DNA of 64,000 nt, taken from positions 62,001 through 126,000 of the forward strand of contig JADHVL010000009.1 in the NCBI GenBank assembly GCA_016784025.1, in the 5' to 3' direction. A program made the position numbers and the translations under genes. The notes beneath the pieces were generated by a model. It ran no database searches, was not told the DNA's origin, and was given only the letters and a program-made list of their open reading frames with translations. Shown piece by piece: positions 18,474-27,326 of this stretch (the stretch's first letter is position 1; each line of letters begins with the position of its first letter). The DNA comes from Fidelibacterota bacterium. Its GTDB lineage: Bacteria > Fidelibacterota > UBA8477 > JABMPR01.

Positions 18474-19787
18474 TTATATGTTGCTACGACCTACATTCCT
18501 GTAGTTATAGCCAAATTCTTTTAACTGATCGATACTCAAAATATTGCGAGCATCAACAATATTTGGAGCTCTGAGATGTGTTTTCAATTCTTTTAATCCC
18601 AGTCCCCTCAGTTCATTCCACTCAGTCAGGATAATCACGAGATCTGCATCTTCAACTGTTTCCAATACGGTCTGGCGTGTATCCAATTCGGGAAGGAAAA
18701 ACTTCTTCATGTTCTCTGCAGCAATAGGGTCATAAGCTCTCACCACTGCTCCTGCATCTTCCAGACCCTGGATAATAGCCAGGGCAGGTGTATCTCGGAC
18801 ATCATCGGTATTTGCCTTGAAAGCCAGCCCCAGGATTGCCACTGTATTGCCACTCATGTCAGGGAGGAGTTCTTGAGCCTTAGCTAAGATCACATTTCTC
18901 TGATTTTTATTGGCTCCAATGGCAGCCTTGACAACCTTGAAATCGACACCGTGCTGTTCACCTGTATAAACCAGTGCTTCTGTATCTTTTGGAAAGCAGC
19001 TCCCACCATAGCCCGGTCCTGGATGAAGAAACTTTGAGCTGATACGACCATCAAGACCCATGGCTCTGGCAATAGTATGAACATCTGCCCCAACTTTATC
19101 AGCCAGATTGGCCATCTCGTTTATGAAAGATATTTTCACTGCTAGAAAGGCGTTTGAGGCATACTTGATCATCTCTGATGAAGGGACGTTTGTAATTACC
19201 ATGGGAGTTTCATTGATAAAGAGTGAGCGATAGACTTGCTTCATCACATCAGCAGCTCGTTCAGTATTTACACCCAGAACCACCCTATCAGGCAATAGAA
19301 AATCTTTGACAGCAGAACCTTCCCTCAAGAACTCAGGATTGGAAACCACATCAAATTCAAAATCAGATTCCTTTTCCTGGGTAATCAAGGCTTCCAGACG
19401 GGCACCTGTGCCTACTGGTACAGTAGATTTCGTGCAAATTATTTTATAGCTGTTCAGGTTTTTTGCAATGGTTCTTGCAACAGCTTCCACAGCCTTAAGA
19501 TCTGCTTCCCCGTTGTCACCCATTGGTGTACCTACAGCTATGAAAATGACTTCTGCATTCCTGACTGATGTTTCAACATCTGCACTGAATGCAAGTCGGC
19601 CAGCTTTTACGTTACGATCAACCAGTTCTTTGAGACCAGGTTCATAGATAGGAATTCCACCTGCTTGAAGCATATCGATCTTACTTTTATCGATATCTGC
19701 ACAAACAACAGAATTACCAAAATCTGCCATTCCAGCCCCGCTGACGAGACCCACATAACCTGTTCCAATAACACAAATATTTCTCAT
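18474..19787 (-). CDS. ugd: UDP-glucose 6-dehydrogenase
   Basis: Oxidises UDP-glucose to UDP-glucuronate, a precursor for acidic exopolysaccharides. The 437 residues carry the Rossmann motif ICVIGTGYVGLVSG at the N-terminus, the central domain, the catalytic cysteine in PGPGYGGSCFPKDTEAL near residue 260, and the C-terminal domain with VAILGLAFKANTDDVRDTPA. The GSCFPKD form is the usual one for UDP-glucose dehydrogenases. It is the first gene of the minus-strand polysaccharide operon and follows a plausible promoter at 19827-19855. GGGGAT about 7 bases before the ATG can serve as its ribosome binding site. Confidence 0.96.
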   Translation of the reverse strand: MRNICVIGTGYVGLVSGAGMADFGNSVVCADIDKSKIDMLQAGGIPIYEPGLKELVDRNVKAGRLAFSADVETSVRNAEVIFIAVGTPMGDNGEADLKAVEAVARTIAKNLNSYKIICTKSTVPVGTGARLEALITQEKESDFEFDVVSNPEFLREGSAVKDFLLPDRVVLGVNTERAADVMKQVYRSLFINETPMVITNVPSSEMIKYASNAFLAVKISFINEMANLADKVGADVHTIARAMGLDGRISSKFLHPGPGYGGSCFPKDTEALVYTGEQHGVDFKVVKAAIGANKNQRNVILAKAQELLPDMSGNTVAILGLAFKANTDDVRDTPALAIIQGLEDAGAVVRAYDPIAAENMKKFFLPELDTRQTVLETVEDADLVIILTEWNELRGLGLKELKTHLRAPNIVDARNILSIDQLKEFGYNYRNVGRSNI

Positions 19788-19826
19788 TTAATCCCCAAAA
19801 AATTATCCTTCTTAAAAAAGCACAGC

Positions 19827-19855
19827 AATATAGACGGCTTGCCATAGGGCAGAAA
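19827..19855 (-). promoter_or_regulatory. Putative promoter of the polysaccharide operon
   Basis: On the minus strand TTTCTG (19850-19855) and TATATT (19827-19832) are separated by 17 bases, and the expected start would give a leader of about 33 bases before the ugd ATG. The -10 region lies inside the 12-mer GCAATATAGACG (plus-strand reading, 19825-19836), which recurs exactly upstream of cmk at 27325-27336. The repetition in two equivalent promoter positions supports the call; activity is inferred. Confidence 0.5.
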
Positions 19856-19864
19856 GTTATTTCC

Positions 19865-21961
19865 CTATAAGAGACCGTTTCTACGTCGCCAGATCCATTC
19901 AAAAGTCAACAACACGACCATTGTTGCAAAGATGATAGGTGAGCGCACACCATTATACCTAAAGGAAGACTCTCTTTGGATCATTTCGATCGGTATATTG
20001 GGTAATTCATCCTCCCCGATTTGGATAACCTGCCCCCCACTTCGTGATGCCAGACGTGAGAGGAAAACCTCATCCACACCCCTGCTCTGATCTTCTCCAT
20101 TAAAGCTCATCAAGTGAATCCTACTCGTATCTCTACCCCATAGTTCCCCAAACCTATATGCTTCAGCGATGACCATCATCTCCCCAGGATGCTTGGTGTC
20201 AAGCTCTGTCTGGTAAATTCCATGCTCATCACGCGAGAGATTGAGGGATGTTTGCTTGCCGTGCTGGTCTTCCTGCCACGCCCTCAATTCAGCTGCTTTA
20301 ATGATTCGATTATCCAGATCCTTTATGGTCACATCGATTTTGACGTACGCCCCTGTTCCAGCTGTTTCAACAGGTAGATCAATCTGGACTGGGCTAAAAG
20401 ATGCTATTTCCTCCAAATAAGTGAGGAGGTAATCCCACAGTATCTCAAAAGAAGGCTTTGATTGAGGATGAAAAAACCATTTCCAAAATCCACTTCCTGA
20501 AAAAATTGCTCGAGGAGGCTGATCACTAATACTTAATACAGACGTTGCTGATGAACCAAAACCAGTTATAAGGAGTTGGTCTCCGTCAGAAGTGATACCA
20601 TAGGCTGGCACATCAACTGGCGCATACTCCATGAGGTCACCTGGAGTATACCTTTGCCCAATTAACCCCAGGTAAAAAGTATGTTCCTTGGAAGATTCGC
20701 TCCAAAAACTAGTCTGAGGACCTGTGGTACCATTCACACTAAGCCCCTTCACATCAAGCCATTCAATCCATTTTGGAGGTAATTTCTCAATTCCATCATA
20801 AAACAGAATCGTAGGGATTGTGGAAAAAGCAGTATTGTCCCATGTAGATTGGGAAATTGCTTTCAGGGCTTGATTGCCTGGATGATTGAGGACAATCAAA
20901 TCTAGTTTCTCAGGATTTATATTTATTTGAAATTGGGACCCCGCTCTCTGGGTACCATGCACAATGTGAACCTGGAAAGTTGAGTCAGAAAAACTCTGGA
21001 CCACAAATTTATGCAGCTCGTTGATTCTCTCACTTATGATTAACACATTTTTCTTGGTCTTGTCCTGCACTGTTTCAAGTAATTGTTCCGTAAGGAAGTC
21101 TCCACCTTCCATAAATACTTTTATTTTGACTAGCGTTGCAGTATTGTTTGTCGCTGGGAATGTCAATTTTATATCCTGAAAGCCCTGGTTGAGCGGAATA
21201 ATTTCTTCAGTCAATATTTGATCCAATTCCGTTAAAATTTGTACCGTAGCCTGTCGTCCAAAAAGACCATCCTGCTGCAATTTTCCCTGTATTAGAATTT
21301 CTCCATCGGAACCTGCACCAACCAAATAGCTTACATCAATTAGTTTTAGGGAGGTGTTTGATTTTGGCTTATGGGGATAAACTACGTTTACAGCAAGTGT
21401 TTTTGACCACGCTACATCCAGAGGAGATCGTCCCCCATTCAAGTGACCATCTGAAAACAGAAAAACTGCGGAGTAGATATCACTCATCTCTGGACCATTT
21501 GCAATGAGCGGGTTCCAGTTAAAAACACTTATACTGTCTTCGAAAGTGAACTTGTCAGAGCTGATCTCCTGCCCTCCCATGGTCCAGATATCAACAGTGG
21601 CATTTGTCTCGAGCTTTCCAATGGTTTGATCGATGGAATTTTGAAGATCCTCTTCATTGCCTTCCCAAGCCTTACCCATACTGCTTGACTGGTCTACAAC
21701 AACTGCCAGTCGCTTTGGAATTGAGTACTGTCGGAAAAGTGAAAGTTGAGGCTCAAAAAGTAAAAGGAGGAGTAAGAACAGTGCAAGAATCCGTACAGCT
21801 GGGATAATCCAGCTCAGCCAATAGTCGACCCTGGATGAACTATTTTTCCTAGGTTTGTTCATTGAAAAGGCAAAAATACTGCCCACTATGAAGAGAAGCA
21901 GGAAGAGATAACCGCCACCGCTGAAATCGGCTTCGAATGAAAAACCAAATGGAAGGTTCAT
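19865..21961 (-). CDS. Membrane-anchored VWA-like protein of unknown function
   Basis: A 698-residue protein with two membrane helices near the N-terminus (about 16-33 and 49-70), a von Willebrand A-like region starting LAVVVDQSSSMGKAW (residues about 85-100), where D-Q-S-S-S fits the metal-ion-dependent adhesion motif, and a large periplasmic-looking remainder. A final helix (IIFATMVVLLTFEWIW) is followed by the basic tail RRRNGLL. This layout recalls BatA/BatB-like and aerotolerance-type proteins, but no further domain is recognised. Its ATG directly follows the tsaD stop (TAA-ATG), so it belongs to a ybbR-tsaD-VWA operon. The role is unknown; surface or periplasmic protein binding is a guess. 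Confidence 0.72.
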   Translation of the reverse strand: MNLPFGFSFEADFSGGGYLFLLLFIVGSIFAFSMNKPRKNSSSRVDYWLSWIIPAVRILALFLLLLLLFEPQLSLFRQYSIPKRLAVVVDQSSSMGKAWEGNEEDLQNSIDQTIGKLETNATVDIWTMGGQEISSDKFTFEDSISVFNWNPLIANGPEMSDIYSAVFLFSDGHLNGGRSPLDVAWSKTLAVNVVYPHKPKSNTSLKLIDVSYLVGAGSDGEILIQGKLQQDGLFGRQATVQILTELDQILTEEIIPLNQGFQDIKLTFPATNNTATLVKIKVFMEGGDFLTEQLLETVQDKTKKNVLIISERINELHKFVVQSFSDSTFQVHIVHGTQRAGSQFQININPEKLDLIVLNHPGNQALKAISQSTWDNTAFSTIPTILFYDGIEKLPPKWIEWLDVKGLSVNGTTGPQTSFWSESSKEHTFYLGLIGQRYTPGDLMEYAPVDVPAYGITSDGDQLLITGFGSSATSVLSISDQPPRAIFSGSGFWKWFFHPQSKPSFEILWDYLLTYLEEIASFSPVQIDLPVETAGTGAYVKIDVTIKDLDNRIIKAAELRAWQEDQHGKQTSLNLSRDEHGIYQTELDTKHPGEMMVIAEAYRFGELWGRDTSRIHLMSFNGEDQSRGVDEVFLSRLASRSGGQVIQIGEDELPNIPIEMIQRESSFRYNGVRSPIIFATMVVLLTFEWIWRRRNGLL

Positions 21962-22975
21962 TTAGCCGCCAAAACTGAGTTTTAAATTGGGAACGGCTGC
22001 GATATCCAATGGATCAGATCCCTGGCTACCTGCTTTCCAATAGCCCATATAGGCTATCATGGCAGCATTGTCTGTACAATAACGCATATCAGGCTGGTAA
22101 AGTATTTTTTCATGTTCATTAGCGAGCTCTACCATCCTCTCCCTCAGTCTTGAGTTGGCAGCGACACCCCCAGCTAAGACTATCCGATCATGACCTAAAT
22201 CCCTTGCAGCTTTCATAGTCTGCATTGATAGTACGTCCACTACAGCCTCTTGAAAGCTAGCCGCAATATCAGGTAAATGGAGTTTGATAAATTCTGAATC
22301 TTGCTTCGAAATGTATTGAAGCACATTCGTTTTAAGTCCGGAAAAGGAAAAATCGTAACTGCCCTCAAACGAGCTTCGGGGAAAGTGATGGAATCTTGAA
22401 TTACCCTGTTTACTCATCTTATCGATAAGTGGTCCTCCTGGATAGCCGATACCCAGTAGTCTGGCGACCTTGTCGAAGGCCTCTCCTGCAGCGTCATCGC
22501 GGGTCTGCCCTATTAACGTGTAGTCTCGGGCGTTTTCCACATGAATCAGTTGAGTATGGCCTCCTGATACCAACAAGCATAAGAAGGGAGTTGGTAAGGT
22601 CTCTTGTCCAATAAAATTTGCAAAGATATGACCCTCAATATGATTGATCCCATACAGGGGAATGTCTAATCCCAATGCAAGCCCCTTGGCATAACTTAGA
22701 CCAACCAATAATGATCCAGCTAAACCGGGTCCTTGTGTTACTGCAATTCCCTCAACGTCCGATAAGGACATATCTGCCTGTTCAATGACTCCACGAACGA
22801 CTGGACCAAGCAACTTATTGTGTTCTCGAGAAGCATATTCAGGAACCACTCCACCATAGCTGGTATGCACAAGCTGGGTTGCCGTAATATGGTGAATCAT
22901 TTCAGGCCCGCGAAAAAGAGCTGCCGCGGTTTCATCACAGGATGTTTCAATCCCAAGGATTACAGTGTCTTGCAT
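21962..22975 (-). CDS. tsaD: tRNA N6-threonylcarbamoyladenosine synthase subunit TsaD
   Basis: Catalyses transfer of the threonylcarbamoyl group to A37 of tRNAs reading ANN codons, with TsaB and TsaE as partners (not in the window). The 337 residues match the family's length. Diagnostic elements are ILGIETSCDETAAAL at the N-terminus, YGGVVPEYASREH, the metal-binding NHIEGH near residue 113, CLLVSGGHTQL, and LAGGVAANSRLRE near residue 270. It is sandwiched without spacing between the YbbR gene (TAG-ATG) and the VWA-like gene, an operon arrangement with unclear functional logic. Confidence 0.97.
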   Translation of the reverse strand: MQDTVILGIETSCDETAAALFRGPEMIHHITATQLVHTSYGGVVPEYASREHNKLLGPVVRGVIEQADMSLSDVEGIAVTQGPGLAGSLLVGLSYAKGLALGLDIPLYGINHIEGHIFANFIGQETLPTPFLCLLVSGGHTQLIHVENARDYTLIGQTRDDAAGEAFDKVARLLGIGYPGGPLIDKMSKQGNSRFHHFPRSSFEGSYDFSFSGLKTNVLQYISKQDSEFIKLHLPDIAASFQEAVVDVLSMQTMKAARDLGHDRIVLAGGVAANSRLRERMVELANEHEKILYQPDMRYCTDNAAMIAYMGYWKAGSQGSDPLDIAAVPNLKLSFGG

Positions 22976-23932
22976 CTATTTTTGTACGATCTCTATTTTA
23001 TCAGGAATAAATCGGTTTACTCTTTTTACACCAACTGGTAGTATAGCTTCTGGCACATATAGCTGTTCATTCTGATTCCAATGTGCACGATAGTCGAAGC
23101 TTACAATAAAATCTTCAGGCTCCAGCTCTAGTAGCCTATCCATACCACCCTCTACCTCCAATCCAATAAACTGAGGGATCACGGAGATTTCTACATTGCG
23201 GGGGACATTCTCAAGTCTAATGGGAATGTTCAAAAATTCAACTGCTCCAATACTCTGAATATCGGCGCTCAAGGTTACGGCAGTAGTATCCAGAATATAT
23301 AGCTGAGTCGGTTCGAGTGATATGGGCAAGGATACAAAGACGTCTGCATCCACACCAGATACTTGAAAAGGTGGGACAGTGATACTGGTGAGTTCATTAA
23401 GTAAAGAAACAGGACCATGTACCATTACTTTGCTTGGCTCCACGCGGATATCCCCAACCAGCATATATCCCAATGCAGGTTCAATATCAGCTTGTACATA
23501 TACATTGAGTTCTTTATGAGCCATACTTTCAACACTCACCCAAATTGATTCTGGCTCAACAATATGCAATAGATCCAGTTTATAGTCTCTGGGCATAATG
23601 AATTTATCGGGATGCTCAGCAAAATACTGATTTAGATAATATACTTGAGTGTTTTTCGTTTTTGTCAAATCCAATACCAAACCAGTCTCTGACAAAGGCA
23701 TGGTCATGCTAGCCCAAAGAAGCGTGTGACCTTTCCCTCGGAATCTTGCTGTAATAAGCTCGGGAATTTCATTATTGAATGCTTTCTCTTCTGATAGCCC
23801 AGCAATTCGAAGAGGAATATCCAGATCGAAAAAATACTCAATGTCTGTAACAACAAAGAACCAGAGCAGGACAGCCAGGATCACCGATCCTACTTTTATC
23901 TGAATGTCCGTCGTGAATATTTTTTTTAGCAT
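22976..23932 (-). CDS. YbbR-like domain protein
   Basis: A 318-residue protein anchored by one N-terminal helix (VGSVILAVLLWFFVV, about residues 14-30) with the rest facing the periplasm. The body contains repeated YbbR-type beta domains. In Firmicutes a YbbR protein (CdaR) regulates the diadenylate cyclase CdaA, but no cyclase gene is present here, so that role should not be assumed. The gene lies after the rpsA terminator, and tsaD starts immediately after its stop. A TATATT sits just 6 bases before the ATG, and TTGAAG/TTTAAA boxes spaced by 17 bases lie slightly upstream, so its leader may be very short. Confidence 0.8.
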   Translation of the reverse strand: MLKKIFTTDIQIKVGSVILAVLLWFFVVTDIEYFFDLDIPLRIAGLSEEKAFNNEIPELITARFRGKGHTLLWASMTMPLSETGLVLDLTKTKNTQVYYLNQYFAEHPDKFIMPRDYKLDLLHIVEPESIWVSVESMAHKELNVYVQADIEPALGYMLVGDIRVEPSKVMVHGPVSLLNELTSITVPPFQVSGVDADVFVSLPISLEPTQLYILDTTAVTLSADIQSIGAVEFLNIPIRLENVPRNVEISVIPQFIGLEVEGGMDRLLELEPEDFIVSFDYRAHWNQNEQLYVPEAILPVGVKRVNRFIPDKIEIVQK

Positions 23933-24023
23933 TCTGTTAATATAAATTTAAAGCCCACAGGCACAAAGACTTCAACGCTTTTCATTGTGTTGATTTCAAA
24001 ACATTATTTCTAGTGAAAATGAA

Positions 24024-24060
24024 AAGGCGATGTACCCGAAAATAAGATAAACATCGCCTT
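24024..24060 (-). terminator. Rho-independent terminator after the cmk-rpsA gene
   Basis: On the minus strand a perfect 10-bp stem, AAGGCGATGT paired with ACATCGCCTT, encloses a 17-base loop and is followed by TTCATTTTC. It lies about 55 bases beyond the stop of the fused cmk-rpsA gene and before the YbbR gene, so it should separate the two transcription units. The loop is long and the T-run is interrupted, which lowers certainty about efficiency. Confidence 0.7.
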
Positions 24061-24113
24061 CATATTTCATACCAGGGTAGAAAACCTATCCCGATGAGAT
24101 TAGATCAGGAGTG

Positions 24114-27100
24114 TTACTCCTTGTCTCCCTCATCTGAATCAGCTGCTTCAGTTTCTGGGGCTTCCGGAGCCTCTTCAACTTTTTCAGGGGCTTCAACAAC
24201 TTCTGGAGTTGCCTCAACCTCTTCTACTTCCTCTATTTTTTCGACTTTTTCTACTTTTTTCTTTTTAGGAGCAGCCTTTTTCTTGGCTGGCTTCTTCTCA
24301 GCCTTCTCAGCCTTCTCAGCTTTCTCAGCGGGTTTTTCTTCAGTTTCACGGATTTTACTAAGAATGGCCTCTGGGATCTCGAGTTTATCACTTACATGGT
24401 CTTGACCACGGATGAACTCATCGATATCATTGCGTTCCTTATCCTTGATAGCTGACTCGTGGCTGACAACGACTTTTTTCTCAGTCGCATCAACTTCAAC
24501 AACCTTCACTTCAACTTCAGCATCCTGTTCAAACTGATCGAGGATTTCTTTGCGCTCTTTCTTACGGAAATTGCCCAGAGAAATTATTCCCTCTACGTCA
24601 GTGTCAGGAAAGCTAAGGATGACACCCTTTTCGAGAAGCTTGATAACAGTACCCTTATGAGAGGTATTCACAGCAAAACGATCCTTAAGCTCTGGCCATG
24701 GATTTTCCTGGGCCTGCTTGATTCCAAGAGAGATTTTGCGTTCACTCTGGGAAATATCAAGGATTTTCACCATAATTTTGTCACCACGATTCACAATTTC
24801 CTTGGGATGGCGAACTTTACTCGTCCATGATAGATCAGAAATGTGAACTAAACCGTCAATACCCTCTTCAAGCTCGATGAAAGCACCAAACTGGGCCAGG
24901 TTGCGGACAGTTCCCTCATGGACTGAACCGACGAGATATTTCTCTTCGATGGTTGTCCATGGATCGGGTTGTAGCTGTTTTACACCAAGGGAGATCTTGT
25001 GGTTTTCAGCATCCACTGAAAGCACAATGGCATCGATTTCATCACCTACATTGAAAACATCTGAAGGATGCTTAATATGCTGGGTCCATGAAATCTCTGA
25101 GATGTGAACCAGACCCTCAACACCAGCAGTCAGTTCAACAAAGGCACCATAGTTGGCAAGGCTAACAACTTTTCCATTTACAGATGTACCCTCTGGATAT
25201 TTGGCAACAACACTTTCCCAAGGATGGGGTTTGAGTTGCTTGAGTCCCAGCGATACCCTCTGTTTGGTTGTATCATAATCAATAACCTTGACCATGATGT
25301 CTTCATCCAGACTAACAACCTCTGAAGGATGATTGACACGACCCCATGAGAGATCTGTGATATGGAGAAGACCATCAATTCCACCAAGGTCAACAAACAC
25401 ACCAAAATCGGTGATGTTTTTGATCCGCCCTTCGAGAATCTGACCAACTTCAATTTCATCCAGGAGTTTACTGCGTTGTTCCTTCAGGCTCTCTTCCAGG
25501 AGTTCCTTACGGGAGACAACAATATTTTTACGAAATTCGTTGACCTTAACGATCTTAAATTCGAAAGATTTTCCAACATAAGCATCGAAATCTCTGATGG
25601 GTCTTACATCCAGCTGGGAGCCAGGTAAGAAGGCATCAACACCGAGGATATTTACAACCATTCCACCCTTGATACGACGGGAAATGGTACCTTCAACAGT
25701 TTCAGCATCAGCATATTTCTGCTTAACATTATTCCAGACACCCATGAACTCAGCCTTGCTTCTAGATAATACGGCCTGTCCAAGTTTATCTTCCATCCTC
25801 TCCAAGAAGAGTTCAACAGTTTCACCAACTTTTGGCTCATCATTCCCAAACTCATGACGTGCAACGAGACCTTCGGATTTACCACCAAAGTCTACCATAA
25901 CATCACGATCGCTTACAGAGATAATGCGAGCTTCAACCAGGGCCTGCTGTTCAATATTTTTAACGGTATGATCGAGTAATTCCTGTAAAGCAATAGCTTC
26001 TTTACTGGTAACTTCCTGCTCTTCAGGTAACTCACCCTGCTTCAAGGTTTTAATCTCAGCAAAAAGATCATTCATCAATGCACGTTTTCCCTGGGATACA
26101 TCAGGTGCATCTACTTGGGCTTCAGTTGGAGCAGCTTCTTCGGTAACTTCTGGTTCAGGAGCTACTTCGTCAGCGACTTCAGCTACTGGTTCCGCCTCAA
26201 CAACGGGCTCTTCTTCCACAGGGGCGGCAACTTCAGCTACTTCTTCTTTCGCTTCCTCGACTTCCTCTGCAGGTGCTTCTTCAACAACTTCTTCAGTTGT
26301 GTCTTTGGACACAGCTTCTTCAGTTGCTTCTTTAGCAACGTCTTCAGTTGCTTCTTCTTTAACTTCTTCTACAACTTCTCCAGTTGTGTCTTTGGACACA
26401 GCTTCTTCAGCTACGGCTTCTTCAGCAGGAGCTTCTGGGGTTTCCTCGGCGGGCGTCGTCTCGACGGCGTCTTGGGATTCAGCGGATACTTCAGCTGTTT
26501 CTGCTGTTGCTTCTTTAGCAACATCTTCAGTTGCTGCTTCAGCAACGTCTTCTTTTACATCTTCAGCTTTTGCATCCATGTCTTGTTTCTTGGTCATTAA
26601 GTTTCCTCCATTTGACTTCGCTGTCTCCACCCTGGAGACAATAAATTCTATCTGATCATCGATACTTAATTCTGTCGTATCGAGAGTAATTGCGTCTTTT
26701 GCAGCTTTCATAGGTGCCAATTTGCGTTTGGCATTATGTTCATCTCTTTCGAGAATCTCTTTTTCTAATTCTTCTATGGACTTCTCTATACCCTGTCGGG
26801 CAAAATCCTTCTGCCTGCGTAAAGCTCGAACCCGAGCATCTGCCACCATATAAATCTTGATATCCGCATCGGGAAAAACAACGGTGCCGATATCACGCCC
26901 TTCAAGCACAACATCGTGGGATTGGGCTACTTCACGCTGAACCCCTAGCAAACGATTTCTGACCCCGGCGATGGCGCTAACATCAGCCACCAGATCAGTA
27001 ACTTGAGGCGATCGGATTTCATCACCTAGCAGATTTCCATCCAAGTAGATTTCCTGGATATCTTTATTGAATGTGACTTTTAGATCAAGACCATCTAACA

Positions 27101-27272
27101 ATGTCTGCAGATCATCAAGCTTTGATAAGTCCATGTTTTCATTGATTATTTTTAAGGTAATAGCCCGGTACATTGCACCGGTATCGATGTGCCGAAAATT
27201 CAATTTTTGGGCAACACCGTGAGCCGTAGAGCTCTTGCCGGATGCTGCAGGGCCATCAATGGCAATAATCAT
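24114..27272 (-). CDS. cmk-rpsA: Cytidylate kinase fused in frame to ribosomal protein S1
   Basis: A single 1052-codon frame. Residues 1-220 are cytidylate kinase (P-loop AIDGPAASGKSST, then RHIDTGAMYRA, VVLEGRDIGTVVFPDAD), which phosphorylates CMP/dCMP. From residue 226 the frame continues as S1: an acidic Ala/Glu/Val-rich stretch (226-395), six S1 RNA-binding domains (about 446-970, e.g. GRIKNITDFGVFVDLGGIDG) and a Lys/Glu/Ala-rich tail. An ATG at 26597 in frame (MTKKQ) has GGAGGA 6 bases upstream, so S1 alone (827 residues) can probably be made separately. TAA overlaps this ATG in the +1 frame, so a one-base shift near the cmk end would restore two separate genes. In E. coli cmk and rpsA are neighbours but distinct. 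A true fusion, a gene with internal initiation, or a sequence error are all possible. Confidence 0.9.
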   Translation of the reverse strand: MIIAIDGPAASGKSSTAHGVAQKLNFRHIDTGAMYRAITLKIINENMDLSKLDDLQTLLDGLDLKVTFNKDIQEIYLDGNLLGDEIRSPQVTDLVADVSAIAGVRNRLLGVQREVAQSHDVVLEGRDIGTVVFPDADIKIYMVADARVRALRRQKDFARQGIEKSIEELEKEILERDEHNAKRKLAPMKAAKDAITLDTTELSIDDQIEFIVSRVETAKSNGGNLMTKKQDMDAKAEDVKEDVAEAATEDVAKEATAETAEVSAESQDAVETTPAEETPEAPAEEAVAEEAVSKDTTGEVVEEVKEEATEDVAKEATEEAVSKDTTEEVVEEAPAEEVEEAKEEVAEVAAPVEEEPVVEAEPVAEVADEVAPEPEVTEEAAPTEAQVDAPDVSQGKRALMNDLFAEIKTLKQGELPEEQEVTSKEAIALQELLDHTVKNIEQQALVEARIISVSDRDVMVDFGGKSEGLVARHEFGNDEPKVGETVELFLERMEDKLGQAVLSRSKAEFMGVWNNVKQKYADAETVEGTISRRIKGGMVVNILGVDAFLPGSQLDVRPIRDFDAYVGKSFEFKIVKVNEFRKNIVVSRKELLEESLKEQRSKLLDEIEVGQILEGRIKNITDFGVFVDLGGIDGLLHITDLSWGRVNHPSEVVSLDEDIMVKVIDYDTTKQRVSLGLKQLKPHPWESVVAKYPEGTSVNGKVVSLANYGAFVELTAGVEGLVHISEISWTQHIKHPSDVFNVGDEIDAIVLSVDAENHKISLGVKQLQPDPWTTIEEKYLVGSVHEGTVRNLAQFGAFIELEEGIDGLVHISDLSWTSKVRHPKEIVNRGDKIMVKILDISQSERKISLGIKQAQENPWPELKDRFAVNTSHKGTVIKLLEKGVILSFPDTDVEGIISLGNFRKKERKEILDQFEQDAEVEVKVVEVDATEKKVVVSHESAIKDKERNDIDEFIRGQDHVSDKLEIPEAILSKIRETEEKPAEKAEKAEKAEKKPAKKKAAPKKKKVEKVEKIEEVEEVEATPEVVEAPEKVEEAPEAPETEAADSDEGDKE
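26294..26410. repeat. Direct repeats inside the acidic linker of the S1 coding sequence
   Basis: A 30-base segment at 26294-26323 recurs exactly at 26381-26410, a spacing of 87 bases (29 codons), preserving the frame. It encodes the recurring EEAVSKDTTxEVVEE peptide. Related shorter repeats (EDVAKEAT) lie on both sides. This suggests the acidic linker grew by in-frame duplication or slippage. Confidence 0.85.
26595..26609 (-). promoter_or_regulatory. Internal Shine-Dalgarno and ATG for ribosomal protein S1
   Basis: On the minus strand the order is GGAGGA (26604-26609), a 6-base spacer, then ATG (26595-26597) opening MTKKQDMDAK. The site lies inside the longer cmk frame and is one of the best ribosome binding sites in the window. 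It indicates that S1 can be initiated independently of the kinase. Confidence 0.75.
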
Positions 27273-27326
27273 TTCAAAAAGCCGCTTTAATCAATATTAT
27301 TTTATATACTCGTTTCAAAGCGGCGC

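Noticed and set aside
26115-26600. Plus-strand open frame of 161 codons, rich in Phe and Ser
   Set aside because: It is the antisense of the acidic Ala/Glu-rich linker of S1; GCx/GAx codons read backwards avoid stops, so the frame is an artefact.
26299-26655. Plus-strand Ser/Ala/Thr-rich open frame of 118 codons
   Set aside because: Also antisense to the S1 linker repeats; low complexity, no domain, no ribosome binding site.
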